DNA of 64,000 bases, taken from assembly GCA_019638185.1 (NCBI GenBank), contig JAHBUH010000020.1, positions 1-64,000 of the forward strand, given 5' to 3'. The notes below the pieces were generated by a model. That model was given only the letters and a program-made list of their open reading frames with translations. It searched no databases and was not told the origin of the DNA. The position numbers were made by a program, and so were the translations under genes. Shown here piece by piece: positions 7,737 through 16,960 of this stretch. The stretch is from Leadbetterella sp. GTDB lineage: Bacteria > Bacteroidota > Bacteroidia > Cytophagales > Spirosomataceae. The stretch's first letter is position 1, and the number at the start of each line of letters is the position of its first letter.

Positions 7737-9173
7737 CTACCACTGCTTTACTATTCCTACCTGTAAACCATATGTATCAGGAAGATACTGACCGAGATCG
7801 GCGGCTAAGCTAAGCAGCAGATCAAAGTGAGCTAGGGGCACTCTCCCCGTTTGCCGGAGAGAAAATTGCCGCAGGTTCTCCAATGGCCACTTATAATTGC
7901 CAAAGTTAGCAGAAGAAATGACACGCGTGCTGAGCATAAGGTTTGCTACCGGATATTGGACGTATGTATGAAAGACACGGATACGGTTATTGTAGATATA
8001 ATTAGGAGTATATGAAATACCGGGAGGAAATACTCCAGGGTTTTCGCGGTAAGGGTTAAGCAGGGGATTACCGATGGTCTTCCCTCTGTAGGTCCACGCA
8101 TCCTTGTAAACTCCGTTATTGAAATAGTTATCAACTCCTCGTAGTTCCGGAATGAACTCATAATAGATCCCTCCCCCCTGGTTCCGGGTATCCATGTATT
8201 CCAGGCAGAGATTAAAGCCGTTTTTCCCGGAAACAGACAGACCTGTTAGCCCATCGGCGATGTTGCTAAGATAAAACAGAGTACCGTCTTCATAAATGCT
8301 TTGGCGGTAGATTTTAACGAGGTAGCTTCCTACCTGCAGCTCGGTGCCGATATCGATGGTGCCGAGGTGGTTACCTACGCGGTTTCCGGCTTCATTGGCG
8401 GGGAGCCCGGTGACATCGTCCCAGGTGCGGCCGGTTTGGTTTGCGGTGCTTACGCCCCGGAGCACGCGGAAGTAATTTTCGAGGCTGACGTCATATTTGG
8501 AGATGACTTGCTTGCTGATCTCGTCGTAGTAGGGGTGGGTGGGCTTTCCGCCCCATTGGGCCTGGTGGTTTAAACCGGCGATCACCTTTATTTTCCACCG
8601 GGGTTTCCCGAGCCGGAAGTACAGGCTTTTCTGGTGCAGGAGGACATTCTGTACGGAATCTCCGTTTCCGAGCCAACCGTGGGCGAAATTGCCTTTTACG
8701 GAGAGCAGGCCGTTTTTAAGGAGAGGTACGAAGTGCCGGAAGCCGATATCCACTTTGGGTACAGGGAGGGCGTTTCCGGACCAGATATAGGAACCCATGG
8801 AGCCCAGGGTATCTATTAGTCCCATGACTTCTCTTCTTCTGCCGATATAGAGTTCCAGGGCGCCTGCGTGTCCTTTTACGTAGGCTTCTGGCAGAAGCAA
8901 CTGAGAGGTTTTCCCGAGGTTTACATGGGGTTCTAGGCCAAAACCGTAGTCCCAGGTACGCCCGGAGGTATATTCTTTAACTACCCGGGTATTCAGGTAA
9001 AAGATCTGGGATTCCAGCGGTACTACGCCGTACTGATTGCTTCTTAAGAGGAAAGGGGTATGGCCTGTGGCCGTCAGAATGCCTGCTTCGGACGTGATTT
9101 TTAAGCTATCCAGGAAAACATTCTGGGCATTGAGGCTTAGTGAAATAAGAAACAAGAACAGCGTTTTGCGCAT
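7737..9173 (-). CDS. Wzi-like outer-membrane capsule assembly protein
   Basis: This 478-residue protein has a signal peptide (MRKTLFLFLISLSLNAQ). Its long beta-barrel-like sequence is rich in aromatic alternating strands and ends in the aromatic residue of LQVGIVKQW. The pattern FLLRSNQYGVVP, YIGRRREVMG and LLKNGLLSVKGNFAHGW is that of the Wzi family, a lectin-like barrel that holds capsular or exopolysaccharide at the cell surface. It faces the polysaccharide cluster tail to tail with one base between the stop codons. Location thus supports a surface-sugar role, although transcription is opposite. Beyond the family, substrate is unknown. Confidence 0.85.
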   Translation of the reverse strand: MRKTLFLFLISLSLNAQNVFLDSLKITSEAGILTATGHTPFLLRSNQYGVVPLESQIFYLNTRVVKEYTSGRTWDYGFGLEPHVNLGKTSQLLLPEAYVKGHAGALELYIGRRREVMGLIDTLGSMGSYIWSGNALPVPKVDIGFRHFVPLLKNGLLSVKGNFAHGWLGNGDSVQNVLLHQKSLYFRLGKPRWKIKVIAGLNHQAQWGGKPTHPYYDEISKQVISKYDVSLENYFRVLRGVSTANQTGRTWDDVTGLPANEAGNRVGNHLGTIDIGTELQVGSYLVKIYRQSIYEDGTLFYLSNIADGLTGLSVSGKNGFNLCLEYMDTRNQGGGIYYEFIPELRGVDNYFNNGVYKDAWTYRGKTIGNPLLNPYRENPGVFPPGISYTPNYIYNNRIRVFHTYVQYPVANLMLSTRVISSANFGNYKWPLENLRQFSLRQTGRVPLAHFDLLLSLAADLGQYLPDTYGLQVGIVKQW

Positions 9174-9270
9174 AGGCTCTTAACGTATGACCAGGGGCGT
9201 TCCCGGCAGGATTCTACGCAAATATAAGCACCGGGCGCATAAGTAAGGGAGAAACCGGAAATTATAAATT

Positions 9271-9309
9271 CCGGATTTATGATTTGCCGGGGCAAAATCG
9301 TAAATCCGG
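9271..9309 (-). terminator. Hairpin terminator after glmS
   Basis: Left arm 9271-9288 and right arm 9291-9309 pair over about 17 bp with one bulge and one mismatch around a 2-base loop. It lies 24 bp past the glmS stop. On the minus strand it is followed by an AT-rich stretch (AATTTATAATTT), so it probably works as an intrinsic terminator. Confidence 0.6.
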
Positions 9310-9332
9310 AACCCATTTATTCGGGTGTTTCC

Positions 9333-11174
9333 TTATTCTACCGTCACCGACTTAGCCAGGTTCCGGGGCTGGTCTACGTTCCGGCCGCGAAGCACGGCGA
9401 TGTAGTAGGAGAGCAGCTGAAGGGGAATCACGGTCAGCAGGGGCTGCAGCACCTCGTGGGTGTTAGGAATTTCTATGGCATAGTCCACCATTTTCCTGAC
9501 TTCGGTGTCTCCTTCTGATACGATGGCGATCACCCGGCCTTTGCGGGCTTTAACCTCCTGGATATTAGACACCACCTTTTCATAGGAGCTGTCGCGGGTG
9601 GCGATAAAAACCACCGGCATGTCCTCGTCGATCAGGGCTATAGGCCCGTGTTTCATTTCGGCGGCGGGGTATCCCTCGGCATGGATGTAGGAGATCTCTT
9701 TGAGCTTCAAAGCGCCCTCCAGGGCTACGGGGAAATTCAGGCCACGGCCCAGGAAAATGAAGTTTTGTGCAAAGGTGAAGAGCTTGGAGATGTCTTTGAT
9801 CTCTTCCGCATGCGTGAGGATCTCTTCCACTTTTTTAGGAATCTCTGACATCTCCACCAGCAGCCGGCGGAAGGTTTCATCGGTGATGGTGCCTTTCTTA
9901 TGGGCGGTGGCAATGGCGATCTGGGAAAGTACGGTCACCTGGGCCGTGAAGGCTTTGGTGCTGGCTACCCCGATTTCCGGGCCGGCATGGGTATACACCC
10001 CGGCGTCAGTGACCCGTGATATGGAGGAACCCACCACATTACATACCCCCAGGATGATGGCACCTTTGGATTTAGCCAGCTCCAGGGCAGCCAGGGTATC
10101 CGCCGTTTCACCTGACTGGGAGATGGCGATCACGATGTCGCCCTCCTTGATGATAGGGTTACGGTACCGGAATTCAGAGGCATATTCTACTTCCACGTTA
10201 ATGCGGGCCAGCTCTTCAAACAGGTATTCGCCCACCAGCCCGGCATGCCAGGAGGTACCGCAGGCTACAAATACGATACGTTTGGCCTTAGCCAGCTTAC
10301 CGAGGTAATCGCGAAGCCCGCCCAGCTGGATCAGGGCCTCATCAGGATTCACCCGGCCCCGCAGGCAGTCGGCGATAGACCGGGGCTGTTCAAAGATTTC
10401 TTTGAGCATAAAGTGGTCATAACCGCCTTTCTCAATGGCTTCGAGCTCCAGATCTACGGTCTGGATCAGCGGATCTGAGGATTCATTCTGGAGATTCCGG
10501 ATTTCCAGGCCGTCTTCAGAAACCAGGGCGATCTCGAGGTCGTCCAGGTAAACTACGTCTTTGGTATATTCAATGATGGGCGTGGCGTCAGAAGCGAAGA
10601 AGTATTCGTCCTGGCCTACCCCGATCACCAGCGGGCTTCCCTTACGGGCACCGATGAGGCGGTTAGGGTTTTCCCGGTCCATGATCACAATGGCATAGGC
10701 GCCAATCACCTCTTTCAGGGCCAGGCGTACGGCTTCTTCCAGCGGGTAATTTCCTGATCGCTGAATTTCTTCAATGAAATTTACCAGCACTTCCGTGTCC
10801 GTCTGGCTGCTGAAGGTGTAGCCTTTGTTGATCAATACCTGCTTCAGGGAGTTATAGTTCTCAATGATGCCGTTATGGACCAGGCTTAAGCGGCCGGAAT
10901 TAGAAAGATGGGGGTGGGCGTTAACGTCGTTCGGCTCACCGTGGGTGGCCCAACGGGTATGCCCGATGGCTATGTTAGAATAAAAGCTCTCATTTTTCAG
11001 CACATTTTCCAGATCAGTTACCTTTCCTTTCTTTTTAAAGATTTTCATGCCCTGTTCCGGGTCAATGACCGCTACACCTGAACTGTCGTATCCCCTGTAT
11101 TCGAGTCTTTTAAGTCCTTTAATAACAACGGGAGCTGATTCTCTCCTTCCTAAATAGGCTACAATTCCGCACAT
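9333..11174 (-). CDS. glmS: Glutamine-fructose-6-phosphate aminotransferase (isomerizing)
   Basis: GlmS makes glucosamine 6-phosphate from fructose 6-phosphate and glutamine, the entry to UDP-GlcNAc for peptidoglycan, LPS and the nearby polysaccharide. 613 residues, full length. The N-terminal class II glutaminase domain begins MCGIVAYLG, giving Cys2 as nucleophile, with GHTRWATHGEPNDVNAHPH downstream. Two SIS isomerase domains follow (ACGTSWHAG, AISQSGETADT, GPEIGVASTKAFTAQ), and the C-terminus DQPRNLAKSVTVE is diagnostic. Monocistronic as far as can be seen, with a -7 box upstream and a hairpin downstream. No glmS ribozyme-like structure was recognised in the short leader. Confidence 0.98.
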   Translation of the reverse strand: MCGIVAYLGRRESAPVVIKGLKRLEYRGYDSSGVAVIDPEQGMKIFKKKGKVTDLENVLKNESFYSNIAIGHTRWATHGEPNDVNAHPHLSNSGRLSLVHNGIIENYNSLKQVLINKGYTFSSQTDTEVLVNFIEEIQRSGNYPLEEAVRLALKEVIGAYAIVIMDRENPNRLIGARKGSPLVIGVGQDEYFFASDATPIIEYTKDVVYLDDLEIALVSEDGLEIRNLQNESSDPLIQTVDLELEAIEKGGYDHFMLKEIFEQPRSIADCLRGRVNPDEALIQLGGLRDYLGKLAKAKRIVFVACGTSWHAGLVGEYLFEELARINVEVEYASEFRYRNPIIKEGDIVIAISQSGETADTLAALELAKSKGAIILGVCNVVGSSISRVTDAGVYTHAGPEIGVASTKAFTAQVTVLSQIAIATAHKKGTITDETFRRLLVEMSEIPKKVEEILTHAEEIKDISKLFTFAQNFIFLGRGLNFPVALEGALKLKEISYIHAEGYPAAEMKHGPIALIDEDMPVVFIATRDSSYEKVVSNIQEVKARKGRVIAIVSEGDTEVRKMVDYAIEIPNTHEVLQPLLTVIPLQLLSYYIAVLRGRNVDQPRNLAKSVTVE

Positions 11175-11205
11175 AGTTTTCGGTAGTTTATTTTTGTTAA
11201 CGGGT

Positions 11206-11213
11206 CAAAGATA
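11206..11213 (-). promoter_or_regulatory. -7 box of glmS promoter
   Basis: On the minus strand these bases read TATCTTTG, an exact TAnnTTTG match, 32 bp before the glmS start codon. The -33 region has only a weak CTTTC. Confidence 0.55.
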
Positions 11214-11337
11214 AGGCCTGGCCGCCAATAGGGAAAGGCTGGCTATTTAATAAAAAAAATTATTAGATAGTTCAGCCTCAGTGAGTTGTGAATAGTACAA
11301 TAAAATCTAGGGAAAAGAATGTTTTCTTCCCTGGGGA

Positions 11338-13590
11338 CTAGCGCCGCCTGCTGCGTTGCCTTTTTCCCGGGATCACCTTTTTGCCTGCCGTGGGTTTTTT
11401 GAAGGTCCGGCCCTCCAGGGAGAGGAGTTCCAGTTCAATGCTGCGGCGATCCATATCAGTAGCTTTCACCTTTACCTTCACGGCCTGACCAAAGCCGATC
11501 ACACGCCCGCTCTTACGGCCTACCACGCGGTAGTTTTCGGCATCGTATTCGTAGTAGTCGTCATTCAGGTCGGCCAGTCGCACCATGCCTTCGGCGCCCA
11601 TGCCGTCCAGTTCCACGAAGAGGCCGAAGTCCGTTACACCGGAGATCAGGCCGGAGAAAACCTCGTTCCTGGACTGGAAGCTCATGTATTCCACCTGCTT
11701 GTATTTGATGGAGGCCCGTTCTGCTTCAGCGGCCAGCTTTTCGCGGGCGGAGCTGTGCTCGCATTTCTTTTCGAAGTCTTCAGCCGGCAGTGATTTCCCG
11801 CCGTTAAGGTAGTGCTGCAGCATCCGGTGGGCCATGATGTCAGGATAGCGCCGGATGGGCGAGGTAAAGTGGCTGTAATGCTCAAAGGCCAGCCCGAAGT
11901 GCCCCAGGTTCTGGGTGGAGTACCGGGCTTTGGACATGGTGCGTACAGCCAGGGATTCCAGCACATTCTGAATGGGTTTCCCTTCAATTTCCAGCATGAG
12001 GTTATTGAGGGAGCGGGAGAGCTGCTGGGTACTGCCCGTTTTTATGGTAAAGCCCATTTTAGCCGCAAATTTGGCAAAAGTTTCCAGCTTGGAAGGGTTA
12101 GGTGGCTCATGTACCCGGTACACCATGGTGTAGGGATCCTGGCCCTTGGGCGCTTTTTTGTAGACCCAGGTGGCCACCTGCCGGTTAGCCAGCAGCATAA
12201 ATTCTTCAATAAGTTTATGGGCATCTTTCCGCACTTTACGGTAAACGCCGAGGGGCTTTCCGGTCTCGTCGAGTGTAAACTTCACCTCATCGGTCTCGAA
12301 GTTAAATGCTCCTTTTTTGAACCTTTCATCCCGGAGAATATGCGCCAGGGCATTGAGCTGCTGCAGTACCGGGCTGTACACCTCGTCCGGCTTTACTTCC
12401 AGGATTTCCTGGGCCTCTTCGTAGCTGAAGCGGCGGTCAGAGTGCATAATGCAGCGGCCAAACCACTCGTTGAGCACTTCAGCCCGGTCATTCATTTCAA
12501 AAATGGCGGAGAACACCAGTTTATCTTCATGGGGGCGGAGGGAACAGAGGTTGTTCGACAGCTTTTCCGGCAGCATGGGGATGGTCCGGTCTACCAGGTA
12601 CACGGAGGTAGCCCGAAGGTAAGCTTCTTCTTCCAGGCGGGTACCGGGGGTGACATAATGCGATACGTCAGCAATATGGATACCGATCTCGTAGTTTCCG
12701 TTTTCCAGTACCCGGAAGCTGATGGCGTCATCAAAGTCTTTGGCATCATGCGGGTCAATGGTAAAGGTGAGGACAGGGCGTACGTCGCGGCGTTTAAGGA
12801 TCTCTTCCGCCGGGATCTCTTCTTTTATTTTCCGGGCTTCGTCCAGCACGGCCTTCGGAAATTCCACCGGCAGGCCAAACTCCGCCATGATGGCGTTCAT
12901 TTCGGCGTTATTGTCGCCCGACTTGCCTAACACGGCCGTCACCACCCCGGAGGCCTGGATACCGGGCGCAGGGAATGTGGTGATGTCAGCGATCACCAGG
13001 TCATCGGAAACGGCTCCCAGGAGCTTATCTACGGGGATAAAGATGTTTTCGTGAAAGCCTTTGACGTCAGGGCTCAGGAGGGCGTAGTTTTTAAATACCC
13101 GGATCTTGCCCACAACATTATGACGGGCCCTGGTCAGCACTTCCACTACCCGGCCTTCAGGGTTTTTATCGCCCCCGCCCTGTTTTTTGGTGATTTGTAC
13201 GGTAACGGTGTCGCCGTCCAGCGCGCCGTTCATGTCGTCACGGGAAATGTAGATATCCGACAGGTCATCGTCATATCGCACAAACCCGAAATTAGCGTTT
13301 ACGAAGTCCACCTTACCGGTCAGGAGCCCTCCGAGGGAGCTCTGTACCGGAGTGGGGGTATCGGCGCCTTGCTGTGCCGTGAAACGGCTCCGGCCGGCCT
13401 GGTGCAGCTTACCTTCATCCACGAGGTCTTCCACCATGAGCCGGAAGAACATTTTGTCCTGTTCATCGTACACATTGAAGTGGTTGTACAGGTCGTTCAG
13501 GGTAGAAATACGGTCGGTATTATTTTGGAAGAAAGTCAGGATGTCATTTTTCTGAGACCTGATCTGCGATTTTTTTATTCTTTTTGTCAT
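11338..13590 (-). CDS. rnr: Ribonuclease R (3'-5' exoribonuclease)
   Basis: A 750-residue RNase II/R family enzyme that degrades structured RNA from the 3' end. An N-terminal helix-turn-helix-like region (residues 1-70) is followed by cold-shock domains (GLLTGKVDFVNANFGFVRYDD). The RNB catalytic domain has the metal-binding motif DPHDAKDFDDAISF with its clustered Asp residues. The S1 RNA-binding domain starts near FSGLISGVTDFGLFVELDG. A basic tail (KVIPGKRQRSRRR) ends the protein, as in RNase R rather than RNase II. The alpha-amylase gene lies 31 bp upstream on the same strand, so the two may share a transcript. Confidence 0.96.
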   Translation of the reverse strand: MTKRIKKSQIRSQKNDILTFFQNNTDRISTLNDLYNHFNVYDEQDKMFFRLMVEDLVDEGKLHQAGRSRFTAQQGADTPTPVQSSLGGLLTGKVDFVNANFGFVRYDDDLSDIYISRDDMNGALDGDTVTVQITKKQGGGDKNPEGRVVEVLTRARHNVVGKIRVFKNYALLSPDVKGFHENIFIPVDKLLGAVSDDLVIADITTFPAPGIQASGVVTAVLGKSGDNNAEMNAIMAEFGLPVEFPKAVLDEARKIKEEIPAEEILKRRDVRPVLTFTIDPHDAKDFDDAISFRVLENGNYEIGIHIADVSHYVTPGTRLEEEAYLRATSVYLVDRTIPMLPEKLSNNLCSLRPHEDKLVFSAIFEMNDRAEVLNEWFGRCIMHSDRRFSYEEAQEILEVKPDEVYSPVLQQLNALAHILRDERFKKGAFNFETDEVKFTLDETGKPLGVYRKVRKDAHKLIEEFMLLANRQVATWVYKKAPKGQDPYTMVYRVHEPPNPSKLETFAKFAAKMGFTIKTGSTQQLSRSLNNLMLEIEGKPIQNVLESLAVRTMSKARYSTQNLGHFGLAFEHYSHFTSPIRRYPDIMAHRMLQHYLNGGKSLPAEDFEKKCEHSSAREKLAAEAERASIKYKQVEYMSFQSRNEVFSGLISGVTDFGLFVELDGMGAEGMVRLADLNDDYYEYDAENYRVVGRKSGRVIGFGQAVKVKVKATDMDRRSIELELLSLEGRTFKKPTAGKKVIPGKRQRSRRR

Positions 13591-13621
13591 TTTCTTAAAC
13601 TTTGAGCTATCCGCTGTTAGT

Positions 13622-15094
13622 TCATTCCAATCCCAGCACTAGCAAACCAAAGGGCTGAAGACAGGCCAGCGTGTCTGAGAACGTACTCTTTTGGGTGGAT
13701 AAAAGTAACTGATTTACGGAAAAATTCAGTTCAAGTGTCCGGATTTCATTGGAGAGGTTCTGTAGTATCAACAGTTTTTCTTCGGGGTTCGTTCGGATGA
13801 AGGAAATGACGGTGTCATCGCTGAGGCCGGATTCTTCCAGATTGACGGGCGTAATCTGTGCCAGGGCGGGATGGGCTTTCCGGAATGCGATCAGCCGGCG
13901 ATAGTGGGAGAAGACAGAGTCCTGGTCTTCCGACTGCACGGCGAGGGGCCGCAGACGGAGGTCATGGCTGTAATGGCCCCGGATCCAGCCGGTCCGGAAG
14001 AGGTCATTATGGCGGTAGTTCCACAGGAAAGGCTCCCGCAGGCGGGGATCCGGCTTTTTCCCTTCGGTGGCCAGCTCCTCGCCGTAATAGAGAAAAGGGT
14101 TACCGGGCAGGGTAAGCAGGAGATTGGCGGCGGCCATGAGCTTCCGGGTATGGTTTTGAAGTACGGAAGCGATGCGCTCCTGGTCGTGATTCCCTAGAAA
14201 GGTGGCGTCAATAAACCCCGGATTTACCTCTTCATAGATCCGGTAGCTTTCCTGTAGTTTGGTAACGAGGTTTTTGCTGTCGCGTTCGTGCAGAAGCACA
14301 TCGCGGATGTCGTAACACAGCTCAAAATTAAAGCTGGCGGTGAGCCCCCGGAAAAAGGGGGCTACCTTTTGGGGTACCGACCATACTTCACCTACCAGGT
14401 AAACAGAACCGAATTCTTTTTCCAGCTCTTCGCGCAGGGCCTCCCAGAAGCGCACGTTCCGCTCGGGCGGCATCCAGGCCGGGTACAGGTGCTTAGCGGC
14501 ATCCAGGCGGAAGCCGTACACACCTTTCCGCATCCAGAACCGGGCGATTTCCAGGATCTCGATACGGGTAGGCAGGTTTTCCAGGTTCAGGTCCGGCATT
14601 TCGGGCGAGAAGATAGCGTAATATTTTTCGGTATTCCCGGGCGCCTCATGCCAGGGTTTGCGGATGGCGGTGTCAGGAGTGACATGGCGGGTACCCAGGC
14701 CGAGGTTCCGGATCACTTCCGGCGATTTCCAGATGTAATAATCGCGGTAGGGGCTGTCAGGATGGTTCTGAGCCTCGGTAAACCAGGGGTGCTGCCGGCT
14801 GGTATGGCTCACCACCAGGTCCAGCAGGATCTTTATGCCTTTCCGGCCGGCGGCTTCTACCAGCTCTTCGAAATCAGCCAGGGTGCCGTATTCCGGATCG
14901 ATCCCGTAGTAGTCGGTGACATCGTATTTATGGTAGGAAGGGGAGGGGAAAACCGGCGAAAGCCAGATGCCTTCCACGCCCAGGTAAGCCAGGTAATCCA
15001 GCTTATGAATGATGCCGCGGAGATCACCGATGCCGTCGCCGTTGCCATCGGAAAACGACCGCACAAAGATTTGGTAGAACAAGGCGGGTATCAA
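13622..15094 (-). CDS. Alpha-amylase family glycosidase (GH13), non-ATG start
   Basis: A GH13 hydrolase with the family regions in order: YQIFVRSFSDGNGDGIGDL at the N-terminus, LDLVVSHTS (region I), GFRLDAAKH with the nucleophile Asp (region II), LVGEVW with the acid Glu (region III) and FLGNHDQERI (region IV). It acts on alpha-1,4 or 1,6 glucans or oligosaccharides; exact specificity is not clear. No ATG lies in frame before the catalytic barrel, which is open upstream to 15265. TTG codons at 15094 and 15082 fit the usual family N-terminus; I give the first. No signal peptide is seen with this start, so a cytoplasmic enzyme is likely. About 490 residues. Confidence 0.85.
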   Translation of the reverse strand: MIPALFYQIFVRSFSDGNGDGIGDLRGIIHKLDYLAYLGVEGIWLSPVFPSPSYHKYDVTDYYGIDPEYGTLADFEELVEAAGRKGIKILLDLVVSHTSRQHPWFTEAQNHPDSPYRDYYIWKSPEVIRNLGLGTRHVTPDTAIRKPWHEAPGNTEKYYAIFSPEMPDLNLENLPTRIEILEIARFWMRKGVYGFRLDAAKHLYPAWMPPERNVRFWEALREELEKEFGSVYLVGEVWSVPQKVAPFFRGLTASFNFELCYDIRDVLLHERDSKNLVTKLQESYRIYEEVNPGFIDATFLGNHDQERIASVLQNHTRKLMAAANLLLTLPGNPFLYYGEELATEGKKPDPRLREPFLWNYRHNDLFRTGWIRGHYSHDLRLRPLAVQSEDQDSVFSHYRRLIAFRKAHPALAQITPVNLEESGLSDDTVISFIRTNPEEKLLILQNLSNEIRTLELNFSVNQLLLSTQKSTFSDTLACLQPFGLLVLGLE

Positions 15095-15264
15095 TACGCA
15101 GAAATATTTTTGTGCAAAAATAGGGATACGTTTCCAACCATTTGTTTCTCCGGTGTGTCTATAGGAAAAAAAGGGTAAAGGGTGTAATTTGGCGGCGGGT
15201 TTCCCTTGCGGGCCCGCCGCCCAAATTCTGAAAAGAGTCACCCCCGCTCCTGAACGAATATACA

Positions 15265-15735
15265 ATGAAAAAGATTACTTTAATTGGCCTCCTTCTGGGT
15301 TTGCTGGCTTGTGCCGGTGCGGGAGAAGAGGTGCTGTCCAGCAACGATGACCCCAATATGGGCTTACACGGGCCTAATGGGGACAAAGGAAACGCCGGCT
15401 CACTGCTTATCCGGGAGTGGAAGCTGGAAGCGTATGAAAGCGGCAAGGTCAGCAAGAACACGGTGCTGGAATTCAAAGCCCAACGCAACCTGGCCGGAAA
15501 TTATATTCTCAGCGGTATCGGTGCCGTTAATTTTTACGAAGCCGGCTATGAGCTGGGATCCAATAATACCTTGAAAATAGTGAACCTTTCCATGACGGAG
15601 ATCGGCGGGCCGGCAGAAGATATGGCTTTTGAGAAAAAGTATTTTGAACGGCTGGCCTCCATGAGTTCTTATTCGTTTAAGGATAATTTGCTGGTTTTGA
15701 CAAACGGGAAGGGAGAGACGATGTATTTTAAATGA
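15265..15735 (+). CDS. META/HslJ-like lipoprotein
   Basis: The 156-residue protein starts with a lipoprotein signal (MKKITLIGLLLGLLAC, lipobox LLAC, Cys16). The mature part resembles the META (DUF306/HslJ) domain: IREWKLEAYESGKV, LEFKAQRNLAGNYILSGIGAVNFYEAGYEL and the final strand LLVLTNGKGETMYFK. META domains are small beta-rich envelope proteins with no defined enzyme activity. Nineteen bases separate it from the serpin gene, so both lipoproteins may be made from one message. Similarity judged by eye. Confidence 0.7.
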   Translation: MKKITLIGLLLGLLACAGAGEEVLSSNDDPNMGLHGPNGDKGNAGSLLIREWKLEAYESGKVSKNTVLEFKAQRNLAGNYILSGIGAVNFYEAGYELGSNNTLKIVNLSMTEIGGPAEDMAFEKKYFERLASMSSYSFKDNLLVLTNGKGETMYFK

Positions 15736-15754
15736 AAAGCTAAGTGTAATAAAG

Positions 15755-16945
15755 ATGAAAAAATTAGTAGTATTAATTTCCCTGGTGGCATTTACGGCCT
15801 GTTCGGAAAAGAATGTGCCGGAGTCGGCAAGTGTGGATATCCCGGCTGAGTTTTCAGCAAAGACCACGTCTTTTGCCGTGGATTTCTGGAGAACCTATGA
15901 AAAAGAAAACGGGGGAAGTTATTTCCTCTCACCACTCAGCCTGAATATTGCTTTGGGAATGCTGCTTAACGGTGCCGAAGGCGAAACCAAAGCGGAGATT
16001 CAGAAGATGCTGGGCTTCAGCGATGCGGATCTGGCCGTGATCAATACCTCGTATGCCGAGCTGATTGCCAAGCTACCGAATGTAGACCCGAAGGTGACCA
16101 ACACCACCGCTAATTCCGTATGGTATAGAAAGGGCCTCACCGTGGAAAGTACCTACCTGGATGCCCTGAAAAATAACTTTAGTGCCGGGGTGTACCCGGA
16201 AGATTTCAGCAACCGGGCCACCGTGGATAAGATCAACCGCTGGGCGGCTGACCATACCAATGATAAGATCAAAAAGGTGATTGAGGAGATAAATCCGGAT
16301 CAGGTGATGTTCCTGATGAACGCGCTGTATTTCAAGGGCGACTGGACCCAGGAGTTTGATGAGAAAAACACGGCTAAAGCCCCTTTCCATGGCGTTACCC
16401 AGGAGACCACCCAAGATTTTATGTATGTACAGCATGAGTTCGGGTATACCCAAAACAAGTCTTTCCAAATGATAGAGCTGCCTTACGGAAATGAAAAATA
16501 TGCTTTTGTGGCCATGTTACCCGTTAGCGGTACAGCAGATGATATGATCAGGGGGCTCACCCGCGATCAATGGGATGCGGCCAGAAACAGCCTTTACAAG
16601 ACGAAGGTAGAAGTGTTTTTGCCGAAATTCAAAATGGAGTCCAGCAAGAACCTGAACGAAGTGCTTAAGGCCATGGGAATGAAAAGGGTACTTACAGATA
16701 TGGCAGAGCTGGGCAAAATCTCGAAGGAGGCTAAGCTGTTCGTGGGTTTTGTGAAGCAGGATACTTACCTGTCGGTAGACGAGAAGGGATCCGAAGCGGC
16801 GGCTGTTACCAGTATTGGCTTTACCACAACTTCTGCCGGACCTTCGTACCCTGTGTTCCGTTGCGACAGGCCATTTGCATTTGCGATAGTGGAGAAGACG
16901 TCTGACACCATCCAGTTTATAGGAAAGGTGAATGATATGGAATAG
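15755..16945 (+). CDS. Serpin-family protease inhibitor, lipoprotein
   Basis: The 396-residue serpin has a lipoprotein signal (MKKLVVLISLVAFTAC, Cys16) and so is probably anchored in an envelope membrane. Serpin landmarks seen: FFLSPLSLNIALGMLLNGAEG near the N-terminus, NALYFKGDWTQEF, and VFRCDRPFAFAIVEK at the C-terminus. The reactive-loop hinge GSEAAAVT has the small residues needed for loop insertion, so it should be an inhibitory serpin. Counting from the hinge puts the scissile bond in the Thr-Thr-Thr-Ser stretch, with no Arg or Lys. This suggests elastase-, subtilisin- or papain-like targets rather than trypsin-like ones (inference). Preceded by a META-type lipoprotein. Confidence 0.93.
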   Translation: MKKLVVLISLVAFTACSEKNVPESASVDIPAEFSAKTTSFAVDFWRTYEKENGGSYFLSPLSLNIALGMLLNGAEGETKAEIQKMLGFSDADLAVINTSYAELIAKLPNVDPKVTNTTANSVWYRKGLTVESTYLDALKNNFSAGVYPEDFSNRATVDKINRWAADHTNDKIKKVIEEINPDQVMFLMNALYFKGDWTQEFDEKNTAKAPFHGVTQETTQDFMYVQHEFGYTQNKSFQMIELPYGNEKYAFVAMLPVSGTADDMIRGLTRDQWDAARNSLYKTKVEVFLPKFKMESSKNLNEVLKAMGMKRVLTDMAELGKISKEAKLFVGFVKQDTYLSVDEKGSEAAAVTSIGFTTTSAGPSYPVFRCDRPFAFAIVEKTSDTIQFIGKVNDME

Positions 16946-16960
16946 AGGGGAGGGGTGGTG

